Shown: one piece after another, positions 1 to 5,705 of the stretch
How positions within the stretch are numbered: the first letter of the stretch is position 1
Layout: the number at the start of each line of letters is the position of its first letter
Source of the DNA: Nitrososphaeria archaeon
GTDB lineage: Archaea > Thermoproteota > Nitrososphaeria > Nitrososphaerales > Nitrososphaeraceae
Assembly (NCBI GenBank): GCA_021324715.1
Contig: JAJPIN010000144.1
Location: 1 to 7,339 of the forward strand
Direction of reading: 5' to 3'
DNA: 7,339 bases
Notes under the pieces: generated by a model
The model's database searches: none
What the model was told of the DNA's origin: nothing
The model's input: the letters and a program-made list of their open reading frames with translations, nothing else
Position numbers and translations under genes: made by a program

Positions 1-2
1 AG

Positions 3-143
3 ATATATGCAACTCGTTTTCAATCATTTGGATCTTTGGCATTCTATCGTGACTTGATATTTGCGTGTATATCACTTGCACTGATTATTATCTACGTGGT
101 AATGAGGCGGCGCCAATTCAATCTGCATGTTACTCATCCTTGA
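3..143 (+). CDS. C-terminal end of a probable membrane protein (5' end outside window)
   Basis: An open frame enters from the left edge and runs 46 codons to TGA at 141-143. No start codon is needed inside the window. The readable part has a polar stretch (IYATRFQSFGSLAFYRD), then a hydrophobic helix of about 17 residues (LIFACISLALIIIYVVM, visible residues 18-34), then RRR and a short tail ending in LHVTHP. A hydrophobic helix followed by clustered arginines fits a last transmembrane segment with a cytoplasmic tail under the positive-inside rule. The family cannot be recognised from this remnant: it could be a C-terminally anchored surface protein or the last helix of a polytopic protein. 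It does not look like mannosyl-3-phosphoglycerate synthase, the usual partner of the downstream gene. An open frame of this length could occur by chance, so confidence is moderate. Confidence 0.45.
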   Translation: MYATRFQSFGSLAFYRDLIFACISLALIIIYVVMRRRQFNLHVTHP

Positions 144-262
144 AACTATCAAGCAAAGAAGCAGATTCACTTTTCAAATGTGCACTATGTTTATTGGCAA
201 ATAGACAAATTACGATTGTTTTGAAAATCGATCCAAGAATTTATCTCTTCGATCGGACTTGA

Positions 263-280
263 TAATGATCAATATCATTA
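263..280. repeat. Inverted repeat, 7-bp arms, upstream of mpgP
   Basis: TAATGAT (263-269) and ATCATTA (274-280) are perfect inverted copies separated by CAAT. The element lies about 100 bases before the mpgP start in otherwise non-coding DNA. It could be an operator for a dimeric regulator or a weak hairpin behind the upstream gene. No T-run follows, so a terminator role is less likely. A 7-bp AT-rich dyad may also arise by chance. Confidence 0.35.
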
Positions 281-307
281 GATGCTACATATGTTTATTG
301 CGAATCT

Positions 308-333
308 AATAAGTCTATGAAATAAGTCTATGA
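308..333 (+). repeat. Perfect 13-nt tandem direct repeat in the mpgP upstream region
   Basis: AATAAGTCTATGA occurs twice back to back (308-320 and 321-333), followed by AATA, which looks like the start of a third unit. It sits 48 bases before the mpgP start codon and just upstream of the TATA-like sequences. This could be a pair of binding sites for a regulator, or a recent slippage duplication. The repeat is directly visible; the function is inference. Confidence 0.6.
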
Positions 334-357
334 AATATCCATAAAATTTCACTTACG

Positions 358-369
358 TTAATATATTAA
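358..369 (+). promoter_or_regulatory. TATA-like palindrome before mpgP
   Basis: TTAATATATTAA is a 12-bp perfect palindrome resembling an archaeal TATA box. If it is the TBP site, transcription would begin roughly 26 bases on, near base 390, and translation would then start at the second ATG (397). A second candidate, ATAAAATT near 341-348, would put the transcript start near 371 and favour the first ATG (382), which is preceded by GGAG at 373-376 with 5-base spacing. The sequence alone does not settle which is used. Confidence 0.4.
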
Positions 370-381
370 TACGGAGTTAAT

Positions 382-1212
382 ATGCGAGCATATACTATGC
401 AAAAAGTTATCTTTACCGATATTGACGGAACATTGCTAGATACTTATTTTCCAGATTTAAACAAAGCCAAAAAATTAGTTGAAAAGACAACACAGAATGG
501 CATTCGTTTAATATTATGTTCCTCAAAAACAGAACTGGAACAAAATATAATCAGATCGAATATCCAATTGTACGAACCATTTATCGTAGAAAATGGCGGA
601 GCTACAATAATCCCTATAGGTTATTTTAAGAAGAGTAAATTTAATCATTTGAAGAAATTTCAAAATAAATATATAATCGAAACGGGAGGTTCTTCTTTCA
701 AAATAAGGAGTCTTCTAAAAAAAATCAGAACCAAACATAAAATAAATTTCAAAGGGACATCAGACCTGTCGATACCCGAACTCTTAAAGATAACTAAATT
801 GTCGGAGGACTACGCAAAGAGGATGATAAAAAGAAAATATAGTGAAACAATAGTTCAAATAGATAAGAAAGACATGCCAAATTTTGTAAACAATGTCGAA
901 GAATTAGGATTAAAAGTGATCCCGGGTGGACAATATTTTGATATTACACAAGGTAATGATAAGGGAACAGCTGTCAAAATTTTAATGGATATTTTTCGTA
1001 GAGAATATGAAAATAATGTAACATTCTTTGGTATTGGAGACAGTAAAAATGATGAACCCATGCTATCCCTAGTGAACTTTCCAATACTGGTTCAAAAGGC
1101 TGATGGTAGTTGGCAAAATTTACGAATAAATAACTTACAGAAGGTGAAAGGAATAGGCCCAAGGGGATGGGAAATTGCACTTCAAATAATTCTTAAAAAT
1201 AATGAGTGGTAA
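382..1212 (+). CDS. mpgP: Mannosyl-3-phosphoglycerate phosphatase (HAD superfamily)
   Basis: This cytosolic HAD phosphatase of the MPGP/YedP family would remove phosphate from mannosyl-3-phosphoglycerate to give mannosylglycerate, a compatible solute. HAD motif I is TDIDGTLLD, with nucleophile D13 and acid/base D15. Motif II lies in LCSSKT (S47/S48), the motif III lysine is K194 in NDKGTAV, and motif IV is GIGDSKNDEPML with D220 and D224. LCSSKT, ENGG (residues 70-73), the cap-region segment around TKLSEDYAKRM, and a C-terminal GPRGW are family features shared with E. coli YedP. The 276-residue length is normal. Start: ATG 382 has GGAG 5 bases upstream; ATG 397 would give MQKVIF, closer to family N-termini, and fits one TATA box. 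The synthase gene mpgS is not seen in the window, so the exact substrate (mannosyl- or glucosyl-phosphoglycerate) is by family only. The gene is convergent with the next one, 41 bp apart. Confidence 0.85.
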   Translation: MRAYTMQKVIFTDIDGTLLDTYFPDLNKAKKLVEKTTQNGIRLILCSSKTELEQNIIRSNIQLYEPFIVENGGATIIPIGYFKKSKFNHLKKFQNKYIIETGGSSFKIRSLLKKIRTKHKINFKGTSDLSIPELLKITKLSEDYAKRMIKRKYSETIVQIDKKDMPNFVNNVEELGLKVIPGGQYFDITQGNDKGTAVKILMDIFRREYENNVTFFGIGDSKNDEPMLSLVNFPILVQKADGSWQNLRINNLQKVKGIGPRGWEIALQIILKNNEW

Positions 1213-1253
1213 CTGTCCATTTTAACGCAATTCAGATTATGTTGGTGAACTCT

Positions 1254-2660
1254 TTAATTTTGGTACTTCAGTTTAATTAAATTTTGTCCTCCTATCTTTG
1301 TTACTTCAATCATATCTTCTCGTTCCAAACGCTTAATGAGTCTCCAAAGACTTGTTTTGGGCAATATGAATTTATTCCTGATTTCTCCTTCAAATGCCGC
1401 ACCTCCCTTATCAGCTAAATAGAACAGTATTTCTTTCTCATCTGGTTTCAGATTTCCTTTTTGTTCAATGTAATCAGCAACCAGTTTACGGTGATACGAT
1501 TGACTAGTAACATCATTATTTATCTGTCCTTTCATAGGGGGTTGCTCTTTAGTACGACCACTTTCTTTGAAATAATTTGTTGTCAAATCGCTGTCCGGTC
1601 TGTTTTTTCCGGTTCTGATTGACAACATGTTTGGAATGATTTTACTCTTGTACTTTAAAAACATGAATACTCCTACTGAAGCTGCAATTGGAATTAGTAC
1701 TATATATATAGATGAGCTTGGACTCGACGAAATTTTTTCTTGTTTAGTAATATCTAGACTATTTATTGCTGACGTAGCATATTCCAAGGCTTTGGGATAA
1801 TTTCCTTGAGAAAATTCAATATTTGACAATGAAAGATATTGCGATGCTTCTGAAGTATCCCTATTTATGGCTTGTGCATCATCAACCTTATGAGTGGCGT
1901 TACTTATCACGTCCTTTGATGTTTCAAACGAATCTGCTATATTTCTTGAGAGATCACTGGCATTATTTGCAAGTCGCTCTGCATCAATATAATTACTTTG
2001 ATTCACTGCAGTTTTGGCATTATTTAGAATACCATTGGCATCATCTAGATTAATTCCAACATGACCGCTTTCTGCATTTTTCAAATCAAGCTCTGCGGAA
2101 TTTATAGATATTATAGCTTGTTCTCTTGTTCCTGCATAGCCAATAACATAATCTATTAAAATTTTACCCTTATCAAATGATAATAGATTCTGTCCACCCA
2201 ATTTTCTAATAAGTGATGGCGACTGTTCTCCTAAATTAGTTACTACTGCATCGTTTGGTAATTTTACTGTGAATGGAAAAGGCGAGTTCATAAAGAATCT
2301 CCATTGTCTTTCCTGTTTGCTTACAAGATCTGGAGTTTGATAAGTAATTCTTAATTGTGACTCATTTTGTGAGTTAATACTGATTTCATTGGTAACAGAA
2401 TTGAATTTATATCCCAACAATTTTGATGAATAGTTTTTAACCAGTATTTCATTAATATAACCCCCAATTAAGGGCAATGTAATTTGCGTAGCATTGTTTT
2501 TTAATCTAAGATCGTATTGCACGATCGAATCTCCATTTGACAAAATTCCAATAAATATTGAGTTAACATCATACTGAACCTGTGAATGTACTTTATTGAA
2601 AATAGTTCCAGGTGAGAAAATAATTAATAGTAAAATAACCGATAAATGAAAAAATTTCAC
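1254..2660 (-). CDS. Membrane-anchored protein with extracytoplasmic sensor region and cytoplasmic winged HTH (putative transcription regulator)
   Basis: The 468 residues divide clearly. Residues 1-27 are a signal peptide (Lys, then a long hydrophobic core, ending near HSQ). Residues 28-180 form a beta-rich ectodomain. Residues 181-308 are helical and alanine-rich, with two similar hairpins about 64 residues apart (SNYIDAERLANNA at 222-234 and GNYPKALEYATSA at 286-298), resembling TPR-like or coiled-coil repeats. A single transmembrane helix follows at about 317-336 (IYIVLIPIAASVGVFMFLKY), then a charged linker to about 385. Residues 386-468 are a winged HTH: a helix in DEKEILFYLAD, a recognition-helix candidate PKTSLWRLIKRLEREDMI (434-451), and a wing around TKIGGQNLIKL. 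This architecture matches archaeal predicted membrane-associated transcriptional regulators (COG2512-like). Ligand and targets are unknown. The start is GTG, since no ATG lies between it and the upstream in-frame stop at 2694-2696. No Shine-Dalgarno is present. The gene lies 128 bp downstream of topoisomerase IB on the same strand. Confidence 0.72.
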   Translation of the reverse strand: MKFFHLSVILLLIIFSPGTIFNKVHSQVQYDVNSIFIGILSNGDSIVQYDLRLKNNATQITLPLIGGYINEILVKNYSSKLLGYKFNSVTNEISINSQNESQLRITYQTPDLVSKQERQWRFFMNSPFPFTVKLPNDAVVTNLGEQSPSLIRKLGGQNLLSFDKGKILIDYVIGYAGTREQAIISINSAELDLKNAESGHVGINLDDANGILNNAKTAVNQSNYIDAERLANNASDLSRNIADSFETSKDVISNATHKVDDAQAINRDTSEASQYLSLSNIEFSQGNYPKALEYATSAINSLDITKQEKISSSPSSSIYIVLIPIAASVGVFMFLKYKSKIIPNMLSIRTGKNRPDSDLTTNYFKESGRTKEQPPMKGQINNDVTSQSYHRKLVADYIEQKGNLKPDEKEILFYLADKGGAAFEGEIRNKFILPKTSLWRLIKRLEREDMIEVTKIGGQNLIKLKYQN

Positions 2661-2788
2661 TGTAATAATGGCCCCAAATATCTGAAGGACTTTTTAGGGT
2701 CTGAATTACATATGCTATAATCAAACCATTCTCTTAATCTAAGGTTTTCGAAATTCATGAATTGTCCCAAGATTATTCATATGATTTG
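2661..2788 (-). promoter_or_regulatory. Intergenic region before the membrane wHTH gene, with palindromes and TATA-like box
   Basis: No gene is seen here. On the minus strand CCTAAAAAGT lies about 33 bases before the GTG start, a plausible TATA box for a leaderless transcript. Two overlapping perfect palindromes follow on the far side: AATTCATGAATT (2752-2763) and TTTCGAAA (2746-2753). They lie just behind the topoisomerase stop and could serve as an operator for the downstream regulator, possibly by autoregulation, or have no role. Confidence 0.35.
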
Positions 2789-4501
2789 CTATCTTGTGTT
2801 ATCAATATTCACATATTTTTTTAGATCACTTTTTGAATATTGTTCAATCCACTTGAATTTTCGCTGAAGAGTGCTTGTGTAGATTTTTGTCCAATCCAAA
2901 TTCACATAATCACACCATGATTTAAAAACACGTGGATCAATGTAGTTTCTTAATGAAGTACCAAGATTGTAATCTTTTGTTTCCTGTTGAAGTCGTAATT
3001 GGAATTCCAGCTTTTCCAATCTTTGTTCCTTTTTGAATTTTTGTATTTCTGTTTTCCACATTTTGTCTTTCAATTCAAGCTTTATTTGTTTAATTTTATC
3101 TTTTTTGTTTGTTACAGATTGTTCAAATTTTTCCCATGACTTTTTGCTAGCGGGGTTCTTGGGGTCTATCCCTTTCTTGTGATTACAAGTTATTGCAGCT
3201 TGGAGATTTGCAATTTTTGCAACGTATATTTTTTTGAATTCACTTTCATTTTTATTAAGTTTCAAAATTGGTGCAGATAGATGCTTCTTTACGATGGCAG
3301 TAGCAATATATGTTCTAAAAACCTTAGCGGTCAAATTAGGCAGATTGTCTTTATCTAATGAACGGAGAAAAATATTTACTTTAGCCGATGTAATATCTTC
3401 AAAGATTTCATCAGTTCTATCCTTTCCTTTCATGTAGAACAACAAATTTTCGTAAAGCGCTCTCGTATCAGGGCTTGATATTTCAAGAGTTTTTTGCCAT
3501 GGAACGCTGTCTTTACCAAGAAAATTAAATTCTATTTGAATCTTATCATTAATTACTGGAAATTTAAGATGCTCCACCCTAAGAGTAGATGCACCAATTG
3601 TGTCAGCTTCATCAGGATCTTTTTCGTCACCTACCCTCATTGCCAATTTGTATATTAGATAACAGACTGTGGCTACCTTTCTTTTTGTTGTATCTTTGGT
3701 ATGCGACATCTGTTTAACAATCTCCTTTTCAATATCAAAAATATAATTTTCTAATTTTTTTGCCGTATCATATTTTGCCTTATCATTATCCTGTCGCAAG
3801 TAAGACGAGTCGTGCAACCAAACATACTTTCTCTTTCCGGTAAGGTTTTCTATCCACGAGGCCAGCCAAGTCGAATTATGATCGTGAACAATAGCTTTCC
3901 ATGGACCTTCGGGCACTGAAGCATCCTCATCAAGATTGAGTATTACATCTTTGGCAGTAATCCTGGGCTTCCATCTTCCTCGTAATGGATGAAGACCTCT
4001 TCCCATAAAGATGCCAGGGGGCTCAACCAGCCAATTGGCGACCTCGACTTCAATTCCATCTATTTTCGCTTTTCCATAAATTGATTTTAGCCTTTCTTTC
4101 TCTAATTTTTTATCTTGACTAATCCTTTTTTTTTCTGCCCTTGGAAGGGATTTTATTCTTATTTTTTCAGCTTCTTTAATGCTAGCTTCCTTATCGACCA
4201 AACTAAACGCTTCACTCATGTCTATATCAACGATTTTTTGAACTGACTTAAATCGATCAGGGATTGCCTTCTTGAAATCAGAGAGAAAATTGGATTGAAA
4301 AACGGGATCTCTTACATAATGAGTATCCTTCTTTTTTGCCCACGCATAAATGAGTTCTTCTTGCTCACGATTCAAGAAATAAACTTCCCCTAAAATTTTG
4401 ATATTTATTCCACGTTGGACATGATCTGGAGGGAACGCTACACCATTATGTTCTAATTCAGTCCATTTAGTAGAGGTAGCGACTTTGGATGATATGGTCA
4501 A
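2789..4501 (-). CDS. top1B: DNA topoisomerase IB (eukaryote-type, thaumarchaeal)
   Basis: This enzyme relaxes supercoils by nicking one DNA strand through a 3'-phosphotyrosine intermediate. All five catalytic residues of the eukaryotic family are visible and match human Top1 blocks: R289 (KLAMRVGDEKD; human R488), K330 (FLGKDS; K532), R396 (LTAKVFRTY; R590), H441 (TCNHKK; H632) and nucleophile Y520 (LRNYIDPR; Y723). The N-terminal core begins at KWTELEHNGVAFPP, and the DNA-contacting EPPGIFMGRGLHP block is at 160-172. A Lys/Glu-rich helical linker spans about 455-508. At 570 residues it lacks the long disordered N-terminus of the human enzyme (765). The start is TTG at 4501: the preceding in-frame codon is TAA (4502-4504) and the first internal Met is residue 95, inside the conserved core, so TTG is almost forced. 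A TATA-like TTTAAGAAT (4535 to 4527) about 30 bases upstream suggests a leaderless mRNA. It is divergent from the unknown 113-residue gene. Confidence 0.96.
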   Translation of the reverse strand: MTISSKVATSTKWTELEHNGVAFPPDHVQRGINIKILGEVYFLNREQEELIYAWAKKKDTHYVRDPVFQSNFLSDFKKAIPDRFKSVQKIVDIDMSEAFSLVDKEASIKEAEKIRIKSLPRAEKKRISQDKKLEKERLKSIYGKAKIDGIEVEVANWLVEPPGIFMGRGLHPLRGRWKPRITAKDVILNLDEDASVPEGPWKAIVHDHNSTWLASWIENLTGKRKYVWLHDSSYLRQDNDKAKYDTAKKLENYIFDIEKEIVKQMSHTKDTTKRKVATVCYLIYKLAMRVGDEKDPDEADTIGASTLRVEHLKFPVINDKIQIEFNFLGKDSVPWQKTLEISSPDTRALYENLLFYMKGKDRTDEIFEDITSAKVNIFLRSLDKDNLPNLTAKVFRTYIATAIVKKHLSAPILKLNKNESEFKKIYVAKIANLQAAITCNHKKGIDPKNPASKKSWEKFEQSVTNKKDKIKQIKLELKDKMWKTEIQKFKKEQRLEKLEFQLRLQQETKDYNLGTSLRNYIDPRVFKSWCDYVNLDWTKIYTSTLQRKFKWIEQYSKSDLKKYVNIDNTR

Positions 4502-4597
4502 TTACATTCAAAATGTCTAATTAACTATTCTTAAACCTTATCCGAATGGATTATTCTTACCAGTATTGATTACTCATCAATTGATTTATTTATTCTT
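4502..4597. promoter_or_regulatory. Shared divergent promoter region between topoisomerase IB and the 113-residue gene
   Basis: These 96 bases separate two divergent genes. For topoisomerase, the minus-strand TTTAAGAAT at 4527-4535 is centred about 30 bases from the TTG start. For the rightward gene, ATTTATTTAT around 4584-4593 is TATA-like; it would place transcription near 4614 and favour the internal GTG at 4616. Between them are ATTGAT (4565-4570) and ATCAATTGAT (4576-4585), making three half-sites of one 6-mer in both orientations. TATTCTT occurs at 4526, 4552 and 4591. These could be regulator sites; AT-rich chance matches are possible. Confidence 0.4.
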
Positions 4598-4939
4598 GTG
4601 GGAAATATCAATAATGTGAACGTCGCTCGGCTGGTAAATTTTCCGGTAAAGCGAACGTGTAAGATAAGTGATGTGTCTCAAATTAGACCAATGATCGATG
4701 AATTTATAGTTCATTATAAAGAGTCGCAATCAGGAGAGTTCGGCTGGAGAATCTTGTTGCCACGTCATTTGAAGTCAACTTACGATGCAAAAAGATTAGG
4801 TGCTGCAATCCATACCGAGCTAATGTTGGCCTTAAAGAAGAATAAGTTAATCCCCAATCTGAAAGATTTAAGATACATTCATGATGACAATAATTATGGC
4901 TGGTTGCTCTTGAATCCAAAAATGACAGAAAAACTCTAG
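4598..4939 (+). CDS. Conserved-looking hypothetical protein, 113 aa, divergent from topoisomerase IB
   Basis: I do not recognise a family. The product is small, soluble and rather basic, without signal peptide, transmembrane helix or cysteine pair (one Cys at residue 21). Its pattern suggests an alpha/beta fold: a helix near SQIRPMIDEFIVHY (27-40), a strand GWRILLP (49-55), an amphipathic helix AKRLGAAIHTELMLALKKN (64-82) and a final strand GWLLLNP (101-107). The start is uncertain. GTG 4598 gives MGNINNVNVARL; GTG 4616, six codons later, fits the TATA-like box better as a leaderless start; the first ATG would be residue 32. The frame is open for 113 codons with protein-like composition and faces the topoisomerase gene across a short shared regulatory region. 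Its stop lies 5 bp from the convergent PAP2 gene's stop. A link to topoisomerase function is only positional. Confidence 0.65.
   Translation: MGNINNVNVARLVNFPVKRTCKISDVSQIRPMIDEFIVHYKESQSGEFGWRILLPRHLKSTYDAKRLGAAIHTELMLALKKNKLIPNLKDLRYIHDDNNYGWLLLNPKMTEKL
4918..4933 (-). terminator. Possible oligo-T terminator behind the PAP2 gene
   Basis: Reading leftwards from the PAP2 stop codon, the minus strand has two T5 runs (4933-4929 and 4922-4918), 12 to 27 bases past the stop. Archaeal RNA polymerase terminates on such oligo-T tracts without a hairpin. The runs lie inside the last codons of the convergent 113-residue gene, so the two transcripts would overlap at their 3' ends. Confidence 0.35.
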
Positions 4940-4944
4940 GTTAG

Positions 4945-5613
4945 CTATTGGGGAGTACTTTTAAATCGGTTCATCATAAAAGGGACTTCAAGTTTTAAAA
5001 TATTACTGGTGGTTATTGAAATTACTAGCCCGATTAGTAAACCTCCAAACAGATCACTTACATAATTTAATCCAAGAATCAAATTTGATATCATTATCAT
5101 GGGTGGCAATATCCAGATAAGATAAAAAATTTTCTTAGTTTTCTGTTGCAAGATAGTACCGACGATGAAAGCGAATGCCGTTATCATTGCGGTATGATTT
5201 GAAGGATATGAGAAATTCCGTGCTTCAGTAAGTAAAGTGTCGCTCTCAAGGTGAAATCCCTTTGGCAGGGTAGGTATTTTTTGTGATTCTGGAGGTTTTG
5301 GTTGAGCAACGAGTGGTTTCATATATGATACCAAAATGGCTAATGTCATAATTGTTATCAGAAGTATCATTCCCATTTTTCTCGTTCTTCTAATGACTGT
5401 AAAAATTATGGCTACAAAAATTAGGTTAATTACCTCTGCAAAAGACGAAATGACCACAAAGAAATAGAGGAATTCTTGGTCTGGACTAAGAGTGATAATA
5501 GCATTGAAGATAAAATTATCTATTGAGGAAAAAAATCCAAAATAGATCAAAATCGTAAATATTATGAATATACAAAGAATCGTTATAAATTGAAATGATC
5601 GGAGATATATCAA
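4945..5613 (-). CDS. PAP2-fold membrane protein with substituted catalytic motifs
   Basis: The 222-residue protein has about five or six membrane helices (roughly 7-26, 48-74, 80-97, 141-156, 162-182, 186-201) and the spacing of the type 2 phosphatidic acid phosphatase family. That family usually acts on lipid phosphates such as polyprenyl diphosphate at the membrane surface. The three signature motifs are recognisable but altered. C1 (KX6RP) reads K99-X6-K106-P107. C2 (PSGH) reads PSNH at 137-140. C3 (SRX5HX3D) reads S176-N177-X5-N183-X3-D187, so its arginine and its nucleophilic histidine are both Asn. It may be a pseudo-enzyme or binding protein, or use altered chemistry. The start is TTG at 5613; the preceding in-frame codon is TGA, and no other start precedes the first helix. 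No Shine-Dalgarno is seen. It lies 92 bp downstream of sufU on the same strand and converges on the 113-residue gene. Confidence 0.78.
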   Translation of the reverse strand: MIYLRSFQFITILCIFIIFTILIYFGFFSSIDNFIFNAIITLSPDQEFLYFFVVISSFAEVINLIFVAIIFTVIRRTRKMGMILLITIMTLAILVSYMKPLVAQPKPPESQKIPTLPKGFHLESDTLLTEARNFSYPSNHTAMITAFAFIVGTILQQKTKKIFYLIWILPPMIMISNLILGLNYVSDLFGGLLIGLVISITTSNILKLEVPFMMNRFKSTPQ

Positions 5614-5624
5614 TCATGATTACC

Positions 5625-5634
5625 AGAATATTCT
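5625..5634. repeat. 10-bp palindrome just upstream of the PAP2 gene
   Basis: AGAATATTCT is a perfect palindrome 12 bases before the TTG start. It lies between the start and a T-rich TATA-like AATTTTTT (minus strand, about 5648-5641). It is positioned where a repressor could block initiation, but short AT-rich palindromes are frequent in such DNA. Confidence 0.25.
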
Positions 5635-5705
5635 TGAACCAAAAAATTGGGCATGGATTTGAGTAATAACTAGAATAATATACTATTTATCCGTTGAAGT
5701 ATCAA

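Noticed and set aside
65..262. A 65-codon frame on the + strand starting at GTG, with four cysteines including a CxxC
   Set aside because: It overlaps the more convincing membrane-protein tail in another frame (3-143), has no ribosome site or clear promoter, and resembles no family. Low probability, not excluded.
855..1180. Minus-strand open frames inside mpgP
   Set aside because: They lie opposite a well-supported HAD gene with all catalytic motifs and show no recognisable protein features.
1213..1253. Possible intrinsic terminator between mpgP and the convergent regulator gene
   Set aside because: Only short T4 runs and no stable hairpin are visible, so it is not strong enough to list.
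1823..2053. Plus-strand 76-codon frame rich in Tyr, His and Trp opposite the membrane regulator
   Set aside because: Its unusual composition reflects the complement of the helical Asn/Ala/Asp-rich region; there is no promoter or family resemblance.
4582..4594. ATTTATTTATT read as a hairpin or mobile-element trace
   Set aside because: It is a simple AT-rich stretch better read as a TATA-like element; no terminal repeats, target duplications or transposase are seen in the window.
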